Assembly (NCBI GenBank): GCA_006969625.1
Contig: CP030885.1
Location: 4,556,895 to 4,620,894 of the forward strand
Length of the DNA stretch: 64,000 nucleotides
Reading direction: 5' to 3'
From: Rhodospirillaceae bacterium
Lineage (GTDB): Bacteria > Pseudomonadota > Alphaproteobacteria > Kiloniellales > DSM-21159
Below are positions 44,904-53,365 of this stretch, piece after piece. The first letter of the stretch is position 1. Each line of letters starts with the position of its first letter. The notes under the pieces were generated by a model, which had not been told where the DNA came from, searched no databases, and saw only the letters and a list, made by a program, of their open reading frames with translations. The position numbers were made by a program, and so were the translations under genes.

Positions 44904-46382
44904 CTACGCCACGCGTCTGGCCGCCGCGTCGGGCGTCGGGGCCGTCGGCTCCAGCACCCGTTCCGGCGGCAGGGTCAGCGTTGCGGTGGTGCCCTGGCCG
45001 AGGGTGCTGGTGAGGCTGAGGCTGCCGCCGTGCAGCGCCATCAGCTCGCTGGCGATCGCCAGGCCCAGACCGCTGCCGTCGCGCACTGCGCCTTCCTGGC
45101 CGGCGACGGTGGCATGCAGCATTTCATAGGGCTTCATCAGCCGTTCGATCTCCTCGGCGGGAATGCCGGGGCCAGTGTCGGCGACGGCGATCGCCAGTCC
45201 GCCCGCGGCCGTGCGGGCCGCCGAGACCTCGACGTGACCGTCGGGCGGCGTGAACTTCACGGCGTTGGACAGCAGGTTGACGACCACCTGACGCAGCTTG
45301 AGCGGATCCGCTTCGACGGCCGGCAGTTCGGCGGGCAGGGCGAGCGCCAGGGTGACGCCGGCACTGCCGGCGCGGCCCTTCATCATGCCGACGCAGCTCT
45401 CCAGGTGCTCGCGCGGGTCGAGCGGGCGGGCGTGCAGCTCCAGGCGGCCGGCCTCCGCCTTGGAGAGATCGAGCAGGTCGTTGACGAGTTGCAGCAGGTA
45501 CTCGCCGCTTTCCCGGATGTGCCCGGCGTACTCCTTGTAGCGCGGCCGCCCGAGCGGGCCGAGCAGCTCGCGCTCCAACGTCTCGGAAAAGCCGATGATG
45601 GCGTTCAGCGGCGTGCGCAACTCGTGGCTCATCGAGGCCAGGAAGGTCGACTTGGCACGGCTGGCCACCTCCGCCTTCTCGGCCAGGTGACGGGTCTCCT
45701 CCTGCGAGGCCTCGAGCGCCCGGACCGACTGCGAGACCTTGCGCGCCAGCGGGCGGAAAATGAACAGCGCTTCCAGGATCAGCAGCACCAGCATGCCGGA
45801 GAACAGCAGCACTTCGAAGTTCTTCAGCCAGCCGATGGTGGTGTCCCGCTCGTTCGCCAGCAGGTCGGAGATCAGGTCGTAGCCCTGGGGGATGTAGTTC
45901 ATGCCGGCCAGGTTGAGCGCCAGCAGCTCGGGGTGGTTCTGGTGCAGCTCGCTTTGGGGCAAGGCATAGAACTGGCGGGCGTGGCCGAGGAAGCGGCGCA
46001 CCTGGGCGTCGAAGGGATTGTCGCCGAGGAAGAGCAGCCGGCGGATGCGTTCGACGTCCCGGAGCGAGTAGGTCTCGCCGCCGCCGACCAGCAGGTCCTG
46101 GCGCCGCTGCATCGTCTCGATGCTGCGGCGCAGCTCGCGCCGGTAGTCGGCGCGGTCGTAGGGATTGGTGGCCACGACGTAGGCATTGGCGAAGAAAGCG
46201 AGCCGCTGGCTCTCCGCCTGCTGCTGGGTGACCAGGCGCAGCAGGTCGGCCTGCTTCTCCTCGGCCGACATGGTCAGGAACAAGATGGCGAAGGCGCCGC
46301 CCGACAGCGCCGCGATCAGCGAGAGCGCCAGGGCGTAGCGCCAGACCATCGCCTCCGCCAAGCGCCGCTGCACGGTGGCCAT
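44904..46382 (-). CDS. Membrane-bound sensor histidine kinase
   Basis: A 492-residue kinase. Two membrane helices (about residues 14-36 and 192-212) flank a helical periplasmic sensor resembling the PilJ/type-IV-pilus chemoreceptor N-domain (QQQAESQRLAFFANAY). A short coiled coil leads to HisKA (SHELRTPLNAIIGFSE, phospho-acceptor His about 256) and HATPase_c (N box NLLSNAVKFTP, G1 ADTGPGIP, G2 GSGLGLAIA). No receiver domain or response regulator is adjacent; the nearest regulator is at 48945-49709. The start at 46382 follows the ATG giving MATVQRRLAEAM. Confidence 0.9.
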   Translation of the reverse strand: MATVQRRLAEAMVWRYALALSLIAALSGGAFAILFLTMSAEEKQADLLRLVTQQQAESQRLAFFANAYVVATNPYDRADYRRELRRSIETMQRRQDLLVGGGETYSLRDVERIRRLLFLGDNPFDAQVRRFLGHARQFYALPQSELHQNHPELLALNLAGMNYIPQGYDLISDLLANERDTTIGWLKNFEVLLFSGMLVLLILEALFIFRPLARKVSQSVRALEASQEETRHLAEKAEVASRAKSTFLASMSHELRTPLNAIIGFSETLERELLGPLGRPRYKEYAGHIRESGEYLLQLVNDLLDLSKAEAGRLELHARPLDPREHLESCVGMMKGRAGSAGVTLALALPAELPAVEADPLKLRQVVVNLLSNAVKFTPPDGHVEVSAARTAAGGLAIAVADTGPGIPAEEIERLMKPYEMLHATVAGQEGAVRDGSGLGLAIASELMALHGGSLSLTSTLGQGTTATLTLPPERVLEPTAPTPDAAARRVA

Positions 46383-47231
46383 CGTGTCTTCAGCCCCTTC
46401 GCCGCCTCGCCGTTTTCGATAGCCCGCGACCGCGCGCTCGGTCGCAACGCCGCTGGTGCGACCCGCAGTCCCGCGCGAGCACCGCCGCGGCGAGGGGCAC
46501 GCTAGGTGGAAATGCTGAAGAAAACCTTGCGCCAATGCGGCCGGAGCCATGACAGTTGCATGGCGTTTTCGTGACGCCTCGCCGGTTGCGGGCAGCCGCG
46601 CACGTAGGCGCGCCGAGGGCGTGCCGGCCTCCCGCCTCGCGCGACCCGGCCGAACTCGGTCTCAACCCGAATTTTACCTGTACTCCGTTCGAGAAGTTCT
46701 CGCCTTCCCTCTTTTGGGCAAGTGCGGCGGACCAAAACAGCAAAATCAGATGGAGATTGTGGACAGTACTCGGGTGTGCAACGACCTGCCGTAGGCGCGA
46801 CGGCTTGGCGGGGTAACCACAGGACTACATGGAACCACTTGGACCTTCGCATGACGATCACGCAGAAATGTAGAAAAATTCGTTGAAGTTTGTATTTCGA
46901 GACGAAGAAACAAATGCAAGGAGATATCGCTTGCACTGCAAATTGCTTATGGCGTTAACTTGCGATTAACTGCACTTGATCGAACGTTGCCGAACAAGGC
47001 GCAGGCAACGACCCCGCCACCGCGGTTTCGTTCGCTGCGACAGTCCGTCCCGACCGCCCGTCCCCGCTGCCGCATCGGCGCCTGGGGCACCGGTGTTCGA
47101 GGCACCGGCCACGGCGAAGGGGACTGCGCGGCGCGCGGGCGGATCAGGCGGGACATGCCGCCCGCGGTGTCTGGCGACCCGGGTGGCGGCAGAGCGACGG
47201 GACCCGCCGCAGGCGGGAGCTTTCGCTTTAT
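46383..47231. promoter_or_regulatory. Long intergenic region with a CtrA-type site
   Basis: About 850 bases (890 if the TTG start at 47277 is used) between the divergent kinase and PAS genes. I find no convincing gene; the open frames here lack ribosome sites and family-like sequence. The part from 46830 to 46980 is markedly AT-rich for this genome. It contains TTAA-N7-TTAAC at 46955-46970, an exact match to the CtrA consensus. A small RNA or long leader is possible but not demonstrable. Confidence 0.5.
46955..46970. promoter_or_regulatory. CtrA-type binding site
   Basis: TTAACTTGCGATTAAC, that is TTAA-CTTGCGA-TTAAC, fits the CtrA full-site consensus TTAA-N7-TTAA(C) with exact spacing. CtrA controls cell-cycle, motility and envelope genes in alphaproteobacteria. 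The nearest downstream gene is the PAS_5 protein. Confidence 0.5.
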
Positions 47232-48023
47232 GTGGCTGTGCGTCGTGCATACTGGGACACTCGAGGGGGCAGGACCTTGAACGTACCAGATCGCTCCTTG
47301 GCCCGACTGGTGCCAGAGTGCCACGCTGGTGGGCCTGAGGGCCGATCCGAACTCAACGGGAACCGGCGCCCGGTGGCTGCGCCGGCCCGCCTGCCGACCG
47401 GCGACGCCTCGGCGGCGCCGCGGCCACGGCTGTGCAACTGGACGCTGGAACCGGGCGCGACGGGCAACGCGAGCGACCTGCGCGGCCAACTGCTGAAATC
47501 CGGCCTCCATCGCACCGTGGCGGACACCGCGGCCTACTGGCAACGGCTACACCGCAAGGGACACCCGCCGGCGCGCGCCGACATCGACCCCGCCGAAGTC
47601 CGCGCCCTGCTGCCCAACCTGGCGCTGCTCGACGACGCCACCGGCGACGGCCGGGCGCGCTACCGTCTCGCCGGTACGGCGGTGGTCGAGCTGCTCGGCT
47701 GCGAGCCGACCGGGCGCGCGGTCGCCGCCATCGACAGCCCCTTGCGCCCCTTCCTGCTGCGCTGTTGGGACGATCTGGCGGCAGGGGGCGCGGCCGATCG
47801 CAAGGTGAGGTCGGCGCCGCTCGGCCGCGTGTGCAGCTACCGCGACGACGACGACGTGGCCGGCGGGCTGTACCAGTACGAGTGTGCGTTCCTGCCGCTG
47901 TCCGACTGTTTCGTCGCGCGGCCGGAGCCCGGCAGCGCCCGCGTCCTGCTCTGCCTGTTCCGCCGTTTCATCAGCGATGCGGTCGCCACGCAGGGGTCCG
48001 GCCAAGACGGCATGGGGGCCTGA
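47232..48023 (+). CDS. PAS_5-domain protein
   Basis: About 263 residues from the GTG at 47232, or 248 from the TTG at 47277 (MNVPDRSLARL), which has AGGGGGCAGGACC upstream. The core (about residues 95-240) matches the PAS_5 family of alphaproteobacteria: AAYWQRLHRKGHPPARADIDPAEVRALLPNLALLD, then RYRLAGTAVVELLGCEPTGR and a late strand YQYECAFLPLSD. These proteins are thought to sense or signal, but ligands are not established. The first 60 residues are low-complexity. The gene's stop lies inside the left inverted repeat of the element at 48019-48168. Confidence 0.78.
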   Translation: MAVRRAYWDTRGGRTLNVPDRSLARLVPECHAGGPEGRSELNGNRRPVAAPARLPTGDASAAPRPRLCNWTLEPGATGNASDLRGQLLKSGLHRTVADTAAYWQRLHRKGHPPARADIDPAEVRALLPNLALLDDATGDGRARYRLAGTAVVELLGCEPTGRAVAAIDSPLRPFLLRCWDDLAAGGAADRKVRSAPLGRVCSYRDDDDVAGGLYQYECAFLPLSDCFVARPEPGSARVLLCLFRRFISDAVATQGSGQDGMGA

Positions 48024-48168
48024 GAGACCGTTTGAGAATGCGCTGGTCCGTCCCGCGCCGCCACCCCGCCGCCCAACGACAGTATCCTGGATGGGTGGCC
48101 GGGTGGGGCGCGGGACGGCCCAGTGCCGAGAATGGGCCTCCAGGCCCATTCTCAAACGGTCTCTGAGG
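48019..48168. repeat. MITE-like element with nested inverted repeats
   Basis: Terminal inverted repeats of 22 bases (48019-48040 and 48147-48168, one mismatch) enclose about 106 bases. Inside are a second, imperfect GC-rich inverted repeat around AGTATCCTGGATGGGTGGCC and a perfect 12-bp hairpin (48128-48139 with 48142-48153). No coding capacity. A related core (AGTATCCT then GGGTGGCCGGGT) occurs in the inverted repeat at 59548-59618. The left end supplies the stop codon of the PAS gene. Confidence 0.7.
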
Positions 48169-48297
48169 GCGCCGCGCCGCCAAGGCCGGGCGCGGCGAAG
48201 CCGGAGCGGGCGGGCCGTGTGACGCGATGCCCGACGCCATCCAAGCGGGCGCCCGGAAAGGGCTGCGGCAGCAGGGAATTCGGGTTAGGCTCGCAGC

Positions 48298-48948
48298 ATG
48301 CGAGAGGCTGCGCAGTTCCGATTCGAAGCCGACCTGCTGTCCCGGCTTTCCATACCGCTCTTGCTCGCCGACGCGACGCATGTCGTTGCGGTGAGTGCCG
48401 GCCTGCGCCCCCATCTGCCGCGTCTTCTCGCCGAAGGCAGAACCGGCGTCCCGGGGCCCGCTGCCGTTTGGCTGTCCGAGGCCGTCCGCAGCGGCGAGGG
48501 GGTCGAGGTGTCGGCTGCGGTCGACAAGGGTCTGCCGGCCCTGCGGCTGCAGGTGCTCGCCCGTGCCGAAGGGGCGGCCTCGGCGGCGGGTCCTGCGGCG
48601 GGTCCTGCGAAGGGAGACGGCCTCAGCCTGTGCTACCTGAGTGGGCACGAAGCCGGTCCAGCGGGCCGGGGACTGGATTCCCGCCTCGCCGGCCTGCTGG
48701 ACAGTGCCCGATTCGTCGCCATGGGGGAGCTGGTGGACGCGCTGGAGCACCGGCTCAATCAGCCGCGTGCCACTCTGAGGAACCGCCTGGCGATCCTCGA
48801 GGCGGTCCAGCGCCAAGCGCCCGAGCGGGTGCCCGAGGTCCTCGCGCAGGCCTATGCGGATCTCCAGTCCCTGTTCGATGCGCTTTCCGCTTTTCGGGCC
48901 GAGCTGACGGAGAAGACGGCACGGGCGCACGAGGAGAGCCACACGTGA
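48298..48948 (+). CDS. Truncated sensor-kinase-like protein (DHp helix only)
   Basis: A 216-residue protein. The N-terminus (residues 8-45, LLSRLSIPLLLADATHVVAVSAG) resembles the start of a PAS domain. Residues about 138-170 resemble the first dimerisation/phospho-acceptor helix of FixL/DctB-type kinases: RFVAMGELVDALEHRLNQPRATL, with His at the acceptor place and the usual NQP after it. The protein ends without any HATPase domain, so it cannot phosphorylate itself. Its stop overlaps the start of the FixJ-type regulator (GTGA), so the two must be made together. It may be a phosphotransfer or phosphatase-like partner. Confidence 0.72.
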   Translation: MREAAQFRFEADLLSRLSIPLLLADATHVVAVSAGLRPHLPRLLAEGRTGVPGPAAVWLSEAVRSGEGVEVSAAVDKGLPALRLQVLARAEGAASAAGPAAGPAKGDGLSLCYLSGHEAGPAGRGLDSRLAGLLDSARFVAMGELVDALEHRLNQPRATLRNRLAILEAVQRQAPERVPEVLAQAYADLQSLFDALSAFRAELTEKTARAHEESHT

Positions 48949-49709
48949 GCGTTCATCGACCGGACGACGTCCACCGGCCGCCGCGCACCTCTTCGGCCGC
49001 ACGCTGCGCCGGCGGCCCGGCAGCCGAGGAGGGGTCACGTCACCCGGCCGAGGCGGCGGCGGGGCAGAGCGAAGGGACGAAGGACGCCCTACCGACGATC
49101 GCTGTCGTCGACGACGACGAGCGATTCGCCCGCTCGCTGTGCGATCTCCTGCGCCTGCACGGCTGGCAGCCGCGCGCCTACACGGCGGCGGGCGCCTTCG
49201 TCGCCGACCCCGAAATCGACGAGCTGGACGTCGTCCTGCTGGACATCTTCATGCCGGGGATCGACGGACTTTCGGTCCAGCGCCAGTTGGCGGCCTGCGA
49301 CCTCGACGTTCCGGTCATCGTGGTGACCGGCTCGTCCGACGTGGAACATGCCGTCAGCGCCATGAAGCAGGGGGCCGTCGACTATCTGGTCAAGCCGTTC
49401 GAGCCGGAGGTGTTGCTCGAGAAGGTCGGCACGGCCGCGGCCGAAGGACGCGACCGCCGCCGGGCCCGCCGGCTTCGGCGCAGCCTGACGGCGGCGATCA
49501 CCGAGCTGACGCCGCGCGAACGCGAGGTGCTGGAGCGCCTGATCGGCGGGCAAAGCAGCAAGGTGATCGCCCGCGAACTGGAGATGTCGCCGCGCACGGT
49601 GGACACCCACCGCACCCGAATCCTGCGCAAGTTCGATGTCGAGACCACGCTGATGCTGATCAACCGCTTCGCCGACAGCCGCCTCGACCTCGGGGTGCTG
49701 CGCGGCTGA
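48945..49709 (+). CDS. FixJ/NarL-type response regulator
   Basis: A 254-residue regulator. After about 48 disordered Arg/Pro-rich residues comes a receiver (TIAVVDDDERFARSL, acceptor Asp in VVLLDIFMPGIDG, Thr in VVTGSSD, Lys in YLVKPFEPE) and a C-terminal LuxR helix-turn-helix (LTPREREVLERLIGGQSSKVIARELEMSPRTVDTHR). FixJ-type proteins activate transcription on phosphorylation. The start is the GTG at 48945 with GAGGAG upstream, overlapping the kinase-like gene. The N-terminal extension before the receiver is unusual. Confidence 0.88.
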   Translation: MSVHRPDDVHRPPRTSSAARCAGGPAAEEGSRHPAEAAAGQSEGTKDALPTIAVVDDDERFARSLCDLLRLHGWQPRAYTAAGAFVADPEIDELDVVLLDIFMPGIDGLSVQRQLAACDLDVPVIVVTGSSDVEHAVSAMKQGAVDYLVKPFEPEVLLEKVGTAAAEGRDRRRARRLRRSLTAAITELTPREREVLERLIGGQSSKVIARELEMSPRTVDTHRTRILRKFDVETTLMLINRFADSRLDLGVLRG

Positions 49710-49795
49710 CCCCAGACTGGCGCTGCGGTCGGCCGCGACCGGACGAAACGATTCGTGATTTCACCCGAGGTCCATCGAGCCGTTAGGCTCGGCTC

Positions 49796-50509
49796 ATGGG
49801 CAAGGCTGCGCGCACCGACCGTCTGGCACATCTCGACCGGCCGGTCGCCGGACACGGCTACACCTGGGCGGAGGAGGTGGTGCACGCCGCCCTGCACGGC
49901 GCCGGCGCCTTGGCCAGCCTCGGCGGGCTCGCGGTGCTGCTGTGGTTGGCGGTCGAGCGCGACAGCGCCGCTGCCGTGGCTGCGGCGGGCATCTACGGCG
50001 GATCGCTGTTCCTCTGCTTTCTCGCCTCCACCCTCTGTCACGGCCTGCCCGACGGCGTCGGCAAGCGGCTCTTCACCCTGCTCGACCACTGCGCGATCTA
50101 CCTGCTGATTGCCGGGACCTACACGCCTTTCACCCTGCTGGCGCTGCCGCCGGAGGTCGGGATCCCGCTGTGCGCGGCGGTCTGGAGCCTGGCGGCCGCC
50201 GGGATCGTCCTGGAAGTCGCGGTGCGCTTCCTGCCGCGCGGCCGGCGGCTGACCTGGCTGTCGGTGCCGCTCTACCTCGGCATGGGGTGGCTCGGCCCTG
50301 CGGTCGCCGGCGAGCGGCTGCTCGAGGCGCTGCCGTCCGGGGCGCTGACGCTGCTGCTGCTGGGCGGCCTGGTCTACACCGGCGGCGTCGTCTTCTACCT
50401 GTGGCGCCGCCTGCCCTACAATCACGCCGTCTGGCACGCTCTGGTGCTGCTCGCCAGCGGCGCGCACTTCGCCGCGGTGGCCGGCTATGTCCTGCCGGCC
50501 GCGAGCTGA
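49796..50509 (+). CDS. Hemolysin III / PAQR-family membrane protein
   Basis: A 237-residue protein with seven predicted membrane helices. Family motifs are AEEVVHAALHGAGALASL (helix 1), STLCHGLPDGV, LLDHCAIYLLIAGTYTPF (helix 3) and the C-terminal YNHAVWHALVLLASGAHF, whose conserved His/Asp residues form a metal site at the membrane face in PAQR/TrhA proteins. The name hemolysin III is historical; bacterial members are implicated in membrane lipid homeostasis. It stands alone, 86 bases after the response regulator. Confidence 0.9.
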   Translation: MGKAARTDRLAHLDRPVAGHGYTWAEEVVHAALHGAGALASLGGLAVLLWLAVERDSAAAVAAAGIYGGSLFLCFLASTLCHGLPDGVGKRLFTLLDHCAIYLLIAGTYTPFTLLALPPEVGIPLCAAVWSLAAAGIVLEVAVRFLPRGRRLTWLSVPLYLGMGWLGPAVAGERLLEALPSGALTLLLLGGLVYTGGVVFYLWRRLPYNHAVWHALVLLASGAHFAAVAGYVLPAAS

Positions 50510-50536
50510 TGCGCCGCACCTGGCGTCCAGGCGCCC

Positions 50537-51337
50537 TCAGTCGATGATCGAATAGCCGCCGTCGACGTAGGCGATGGTGCCGGTAGAGGCCGCGGCCTCG
50601 TCGCTCGCCAGGTAGGCGGCCAGCGCCCCGACCTCCTCGATGGTCACCAGACGGTGCTCCGGCGCGCGGCGGCGCGCCTGCTCCATAAGCTCGTCGAAGC
50701 GATCGAGCCCGCTGGCCGCGCGGGTCAGCAGCGGCCCCGGCGAGATGGCGTGCGCGCGGATGCCCTGGCCGCCCAGCTCGGCGGCGATGTAGCGGGTCGC
50801 CGACTCCAGCGCCGCCTTGACCGGGCCCATCAGGTTGTACTGCTGCACCACCTTCTCCGAGCCGTAAAAGGTCACCGTCATCAGGCAGCCGCCGCCGGCG
50901 CGCCGCATCAGCGGCTCGGCCAGGCGCGCCATGCGCAGGAAGGAGTGGCAGGAGATGTCCATCGCCTGCAAAAAGCCGGCCTGCGAGCAGTCGACGACGC
51001 GGCCGTGCAGGTCCTCGCGCGGCGCGTAGGCGATGGAGTGGAGCAGGAAGTCGAGCGCGCCCCACTGCGCCTCGACCGCCTCGAACGCCGCCTCGAGCTG
51101 GCCGGGCTCGCGCACGTCGCAGGGCACCAGGATCGGTGCCGCCAGCTCCTCGGCGATCGGCTCGACGAAGCGCCGCGCCTTGTCGTTCAGGTAAGTGATA
51201 GCCAGTTCGGCGCCCTGGCGGCGGAAGGCGCGCGCGCAGCCGGTGGCGATCGAGTTCTCGTTGGCGATGCCGACGACGAGGCCGCGCTTGCCGGCGAGCG
51301 AGAACATCGGGTGCGGCGTGGCGGGTGCGCTGTCCAT
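50537..51337 (-). CDS. Second FabI-like enoyl-ACP reductase (divergent SDR)
   Basis: A 266-residue FabI-type SDR: cofactor loop GIANENSIATGCARAF (about residues 23-38), VPCDVREPGQLEAAF, and the FabI catalytic set with a Tyr in TFYGSEKV and Y-x6-K in YNLMGPVKAALE (about 153-164). It differs clearly from the FabI in the fabABI operon; for example its C-terminal region has ASGLDRFDELMEQARRRAPEHR. It stands alone, so it may be an isozyme, a FabL-like enzyme or a reductase for another enoyl thioester. The ATG at 51337 follows AAGGA. Confidence 0.85.
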   Translation of the reverse strand: MDSAPATPHPMFSLAGKRGLVVGIANENSIATGCARAFRRQGAELAITYLNDKARRFVEPIAEELAAPILVPCDVREPGQLEAAFEAVEAQWGALDFLLHSIAYAPREDLHGRVVDCSQAGFLQAMDISCHSFLRMARLAEPLMRRAGGGCLMTVTFYGSEKVVQQYNLMGPVKAALESATRYIAAELGGQGIRAHAISPGPLLTRAASGLDRFDELMEQARRRAPEHRLVTIEEVGALAAYLASDEAAASTGTIAYVDGGYSIID

Positions 51338-51464
51338 CGGGGCCGTCCTTCGCAGGTGCAACATGCGGGCGGCACCCTACAGCATCGACTTGACGGACAC
51401 ATGACGACGGAACGTCGCCGTGGCGGTCCACGTCGTCATCTGCGGCTACAGCGGCCGGCGCGCT

Positions 51465-51761
51465 TCAGGTCGGCGGCGCGGCCGGCAGCAGCGCCAGGGT
51501 GCCGCGCGAGCCCTTCTGGCGGATCGGCACGATCTCCTGGTAGTCGGGCGAGTCGTAGAAGCGGCGCGCCGCGGCCTCGTCGGGGAACTCGATGACCACC
51601 ACCCAAGGCGCCGGCCAGTCGCCCTCCAGCACCTGCGGCTCGCCGCCGCGGATGACGAAGCGGCCGCCGTACTTGGCGACCAGGCCGGGCGTCCTGGCGC
51701 GATAGCCGTCGTAGGTCTGCGGGTCGGTGACCTCGACCAGGGCGACGATGTAGGCGGGCAT
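51465..51761 (-). CDS. DUF1330 family protein
   Basis: A 98-residue dimeric ferredoxin-like fold (DUF1330): MPAYIVALVEVTDPQTYDGY, YGGRFVIRGGEPQVLEG, VVVIEFPDEAAARRFYDSPDYQ. The family is widespread with no settled reaction. The ATG at 51761 follows GGAG. It is transcribed divergently from the SDR gene at 51952 and lies 127 bases upstream of the FabI-like gene. Confidence 0.9.
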   Translation of the reverse strand: MPAYIVALVEVTDPQTYDGYRARTPGLVAKYGGRFVIRGGEPQVLEGDWPAPWVVVIEFPDEAAARRFYDSPDYQEIVPIRQKGSRGTLALLPAAPPT

Positions 51762-51951
51762 GGGCTCTCCTCTGCATGTCCGACTGGAGCGGCCCCGCGT
51801 GGCCGGGCGCTTTTTGCTGGACGCGAGTCTATCCCCGCCGCGAGGTTTGCGTCAGTGCTCTTTGCGGGCGCTTCTCGGGCGGCAGGGTCGAAAGCGACCG
51901 CGCCGCCCCCATGCCTGCGGACGACAACCGAGAAAGAGAGGAAACCGGGCG

Positions 51952-52701
51952 ATGAGACTGGCGGGCAAGGTTGCGGTGGTCACCGGCGGCGGCTCCGGCT
52001 TCGGCGCCGGCATCGCCGCGCGCTACGTGCAGGAGGGCGCGCGGGTGGTGGTGGCCGATCTCGACGGCGCCGCAGCCGAGCGGGTGGCAGGCGGCCTCGG
52101 CGAGGACGCCGTGGCGGTGCAGGCCGACGTCACCCGGCGCGACCAGGTCGAGCGCATGCTGGGGGCCGCCACCGAACGCTTCGGCGCGCTCGACATCCTG
52201 GTCAACAACGCCGGCTACAGCCACCGCAACCGGCCGCTGCTGGAGGTGGAGGAGGCCGACTACGACCGCTGCTTCGACGTCAACGTCAAGGCGATCTACC
52301 ACGCGGTGCAGCTCGCCGTGCCGATCTTCCGCAAGCAGGGCGGCGGGGTCATCCTCAACACCAGCTCGACCGCCGGTCTGCGTCCGCGCCCCGGCCTGAC
52401 CTGGTACAACGCCACCAAGGGCGCGGTGAACGTGCTGACCCAGTCGATGGCGGTGGAGCTGGCGCCGGAGCGCATCCGGGTCAACGCCATCTGCCCGGTG
52501 ATTGGCGAGACCGGCCTGCTGGAGACCTTCATGGGCGTCGCCGACACGCCCGACGCGCGCGCCAAGTTCATCGCCACCATCCCGCTCGGCCGCCTGTCGC
52601 AGCCCAAGGACATCGCCGCGGCCGCCGTCTTCCTGGCCAGCGACGAGGCGGAGTTCGTCACCGGCGTGCTGCTGGAGGTCGACGGCGGCCGCTGCGTGTG
52701 A
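51952..52701 (+). CDS. SDR-family oxidoreductase (FabG-like)
   Basis: A 249-residue classical SDR: TGGGSGFGAGIAARY (residues 11-25), ADLDGAAAERVA (acidic residue favouring NAD), NNAGYSHRN, catalytic Ser in NTSSTAGL and YNATKGAVN (about 153-161), closing with VTGVLLEVDGGRCV. It resembles glucose-1-dehydrogenase or 3-oxoacyl reductase types; the substrate is unknown. Start ATG 51952, with AGAGAGGA nine bases upstream. Confidence 0.9.
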   Translation: MRLAGKVAVVTGGGSGFGAGIAARYVQEGARVVVADLDGAAAERVAGGLGEDAVAVQADVTRRDQVERMLGAATERFGALDILVNNAGYSHRNRPLLEVEEADYDRCFDVNVKAIYHAVQLAVPIFRKQGGGVILNTSSTAGLRPRPGLTWYNATKGAVNVLTQSMAVELAPERIRVNAICPVIGETGLLETFMGVADTPDARAKFIATIPLGRLSQPKDIAAAAVFLASDEAEFVTGVLLEVDGGRCV

Positions 52702-52719
52702 GAGTGCCCGTCCGCCGGC

Positions 52720-53073
52720 TCAGTAGCGCGGCAGGCCCGGACGGCTGTAGCCGCCGGTGGTGAAGGCGCCGCGGTAGGCGCCGCCGGCATTGAGCCGAAT
52801 CACCAGGTAGCCCGCCGCGTCGCGTATGCGCACATAGGCGAGGTAGCCGCGCACGCGGCCGGGACCGCCGCGCGTGGAGCTGTTGCGCTGGGCGACCAGC
52901 TCGATGCTCTCGACCTGCGCCTCGGCGATGCCCATCTCGACGAGCTTGGCGTTCACCGTATCCCTCGGCGCGGCGGAGGCCGCGACGACCGAAAGTCCGG
53001 CGGCGCCGGCGGTCAGGAAAACCAGCAACGCGGCGGCCCGCAGGGCGCGCCGCAGGGATGTCCGGTCGAACAT
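52720..53073 (-). CDS. Small secreted protein of unknown function
   Basis: A 117-residue protein with a clear signal peptide (two Arg clusters, AALLVFLTAGAAGLSVVAA, then SAAPRD). The mature part of about 80 residues has a helix (DTVNAKLVEMGIAEAQVESIELV) and a beta-rich, Gly/Tyr-rich end (GYLAYVRIRDAAGYLVIRL). I do not recognise the family. It converges on the SDR gene with 18 bases between stops. Confidence 0.65.
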   Translation of the reverse strand: MFDRTSLRRALRAAALLVFLTAGAAGLSVVAASAAPRDTVNAKLVEMGIAEAQVESIELVAQRNSSTRGGPGRVRGYLAYVRIRDAAGYLVIRLNAGGAYRGAFTTGGYSRPGLPRY

Positions 53074-53305
53074 CGCATCTTCTCCCGTGCTGCTCCCCCA
53101 CCCGTCGGTGGCCGGCGACGCAGGCGAAGCGGCCTCCCCGCCGCACGCCTGCCGGCCCTGACCGTCATGTGGGCAGAACGGCGGCGGAAATGACCGCGGA
53201 GAAGCGGCAAGGCACTTTGCGCGCAGAGCTGTGGCCCGGTTCGTTGACGCGGCGCGCGGCGGCGCAACGGCGTGCCCATCGGCCTTCATGCGACTCCCAA
53301 ACGCG

Positions 53306-53339
53306 AAAAGGGCCCGGAAGCGTCCGCTCACGGGCCCTT
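53306..53339 (-). terminator. Rho-independent terminator after the BI-1 gene
   Basis: On the minus strand, a 9-bp stem AAGGGCCCG/CGGGCCCTT (arms 53331-53339 and 53308-53316) with a 14-base loop is followed by TT(T). It begins 27 bases past the BI-1 stop. Confidence 0.75.
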
Positions 53340-53365
53340 GCGTCTCGCCGCCGTGCGGCCGCGGC

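Noticed and set aside
46502..46936. 144-codon minus-strand frame upstream of the kinase
   Set aside because: Cys/Phe-rich start, no ribosome site, overlapping frames of equal length on the other strand and no family-like pattern.
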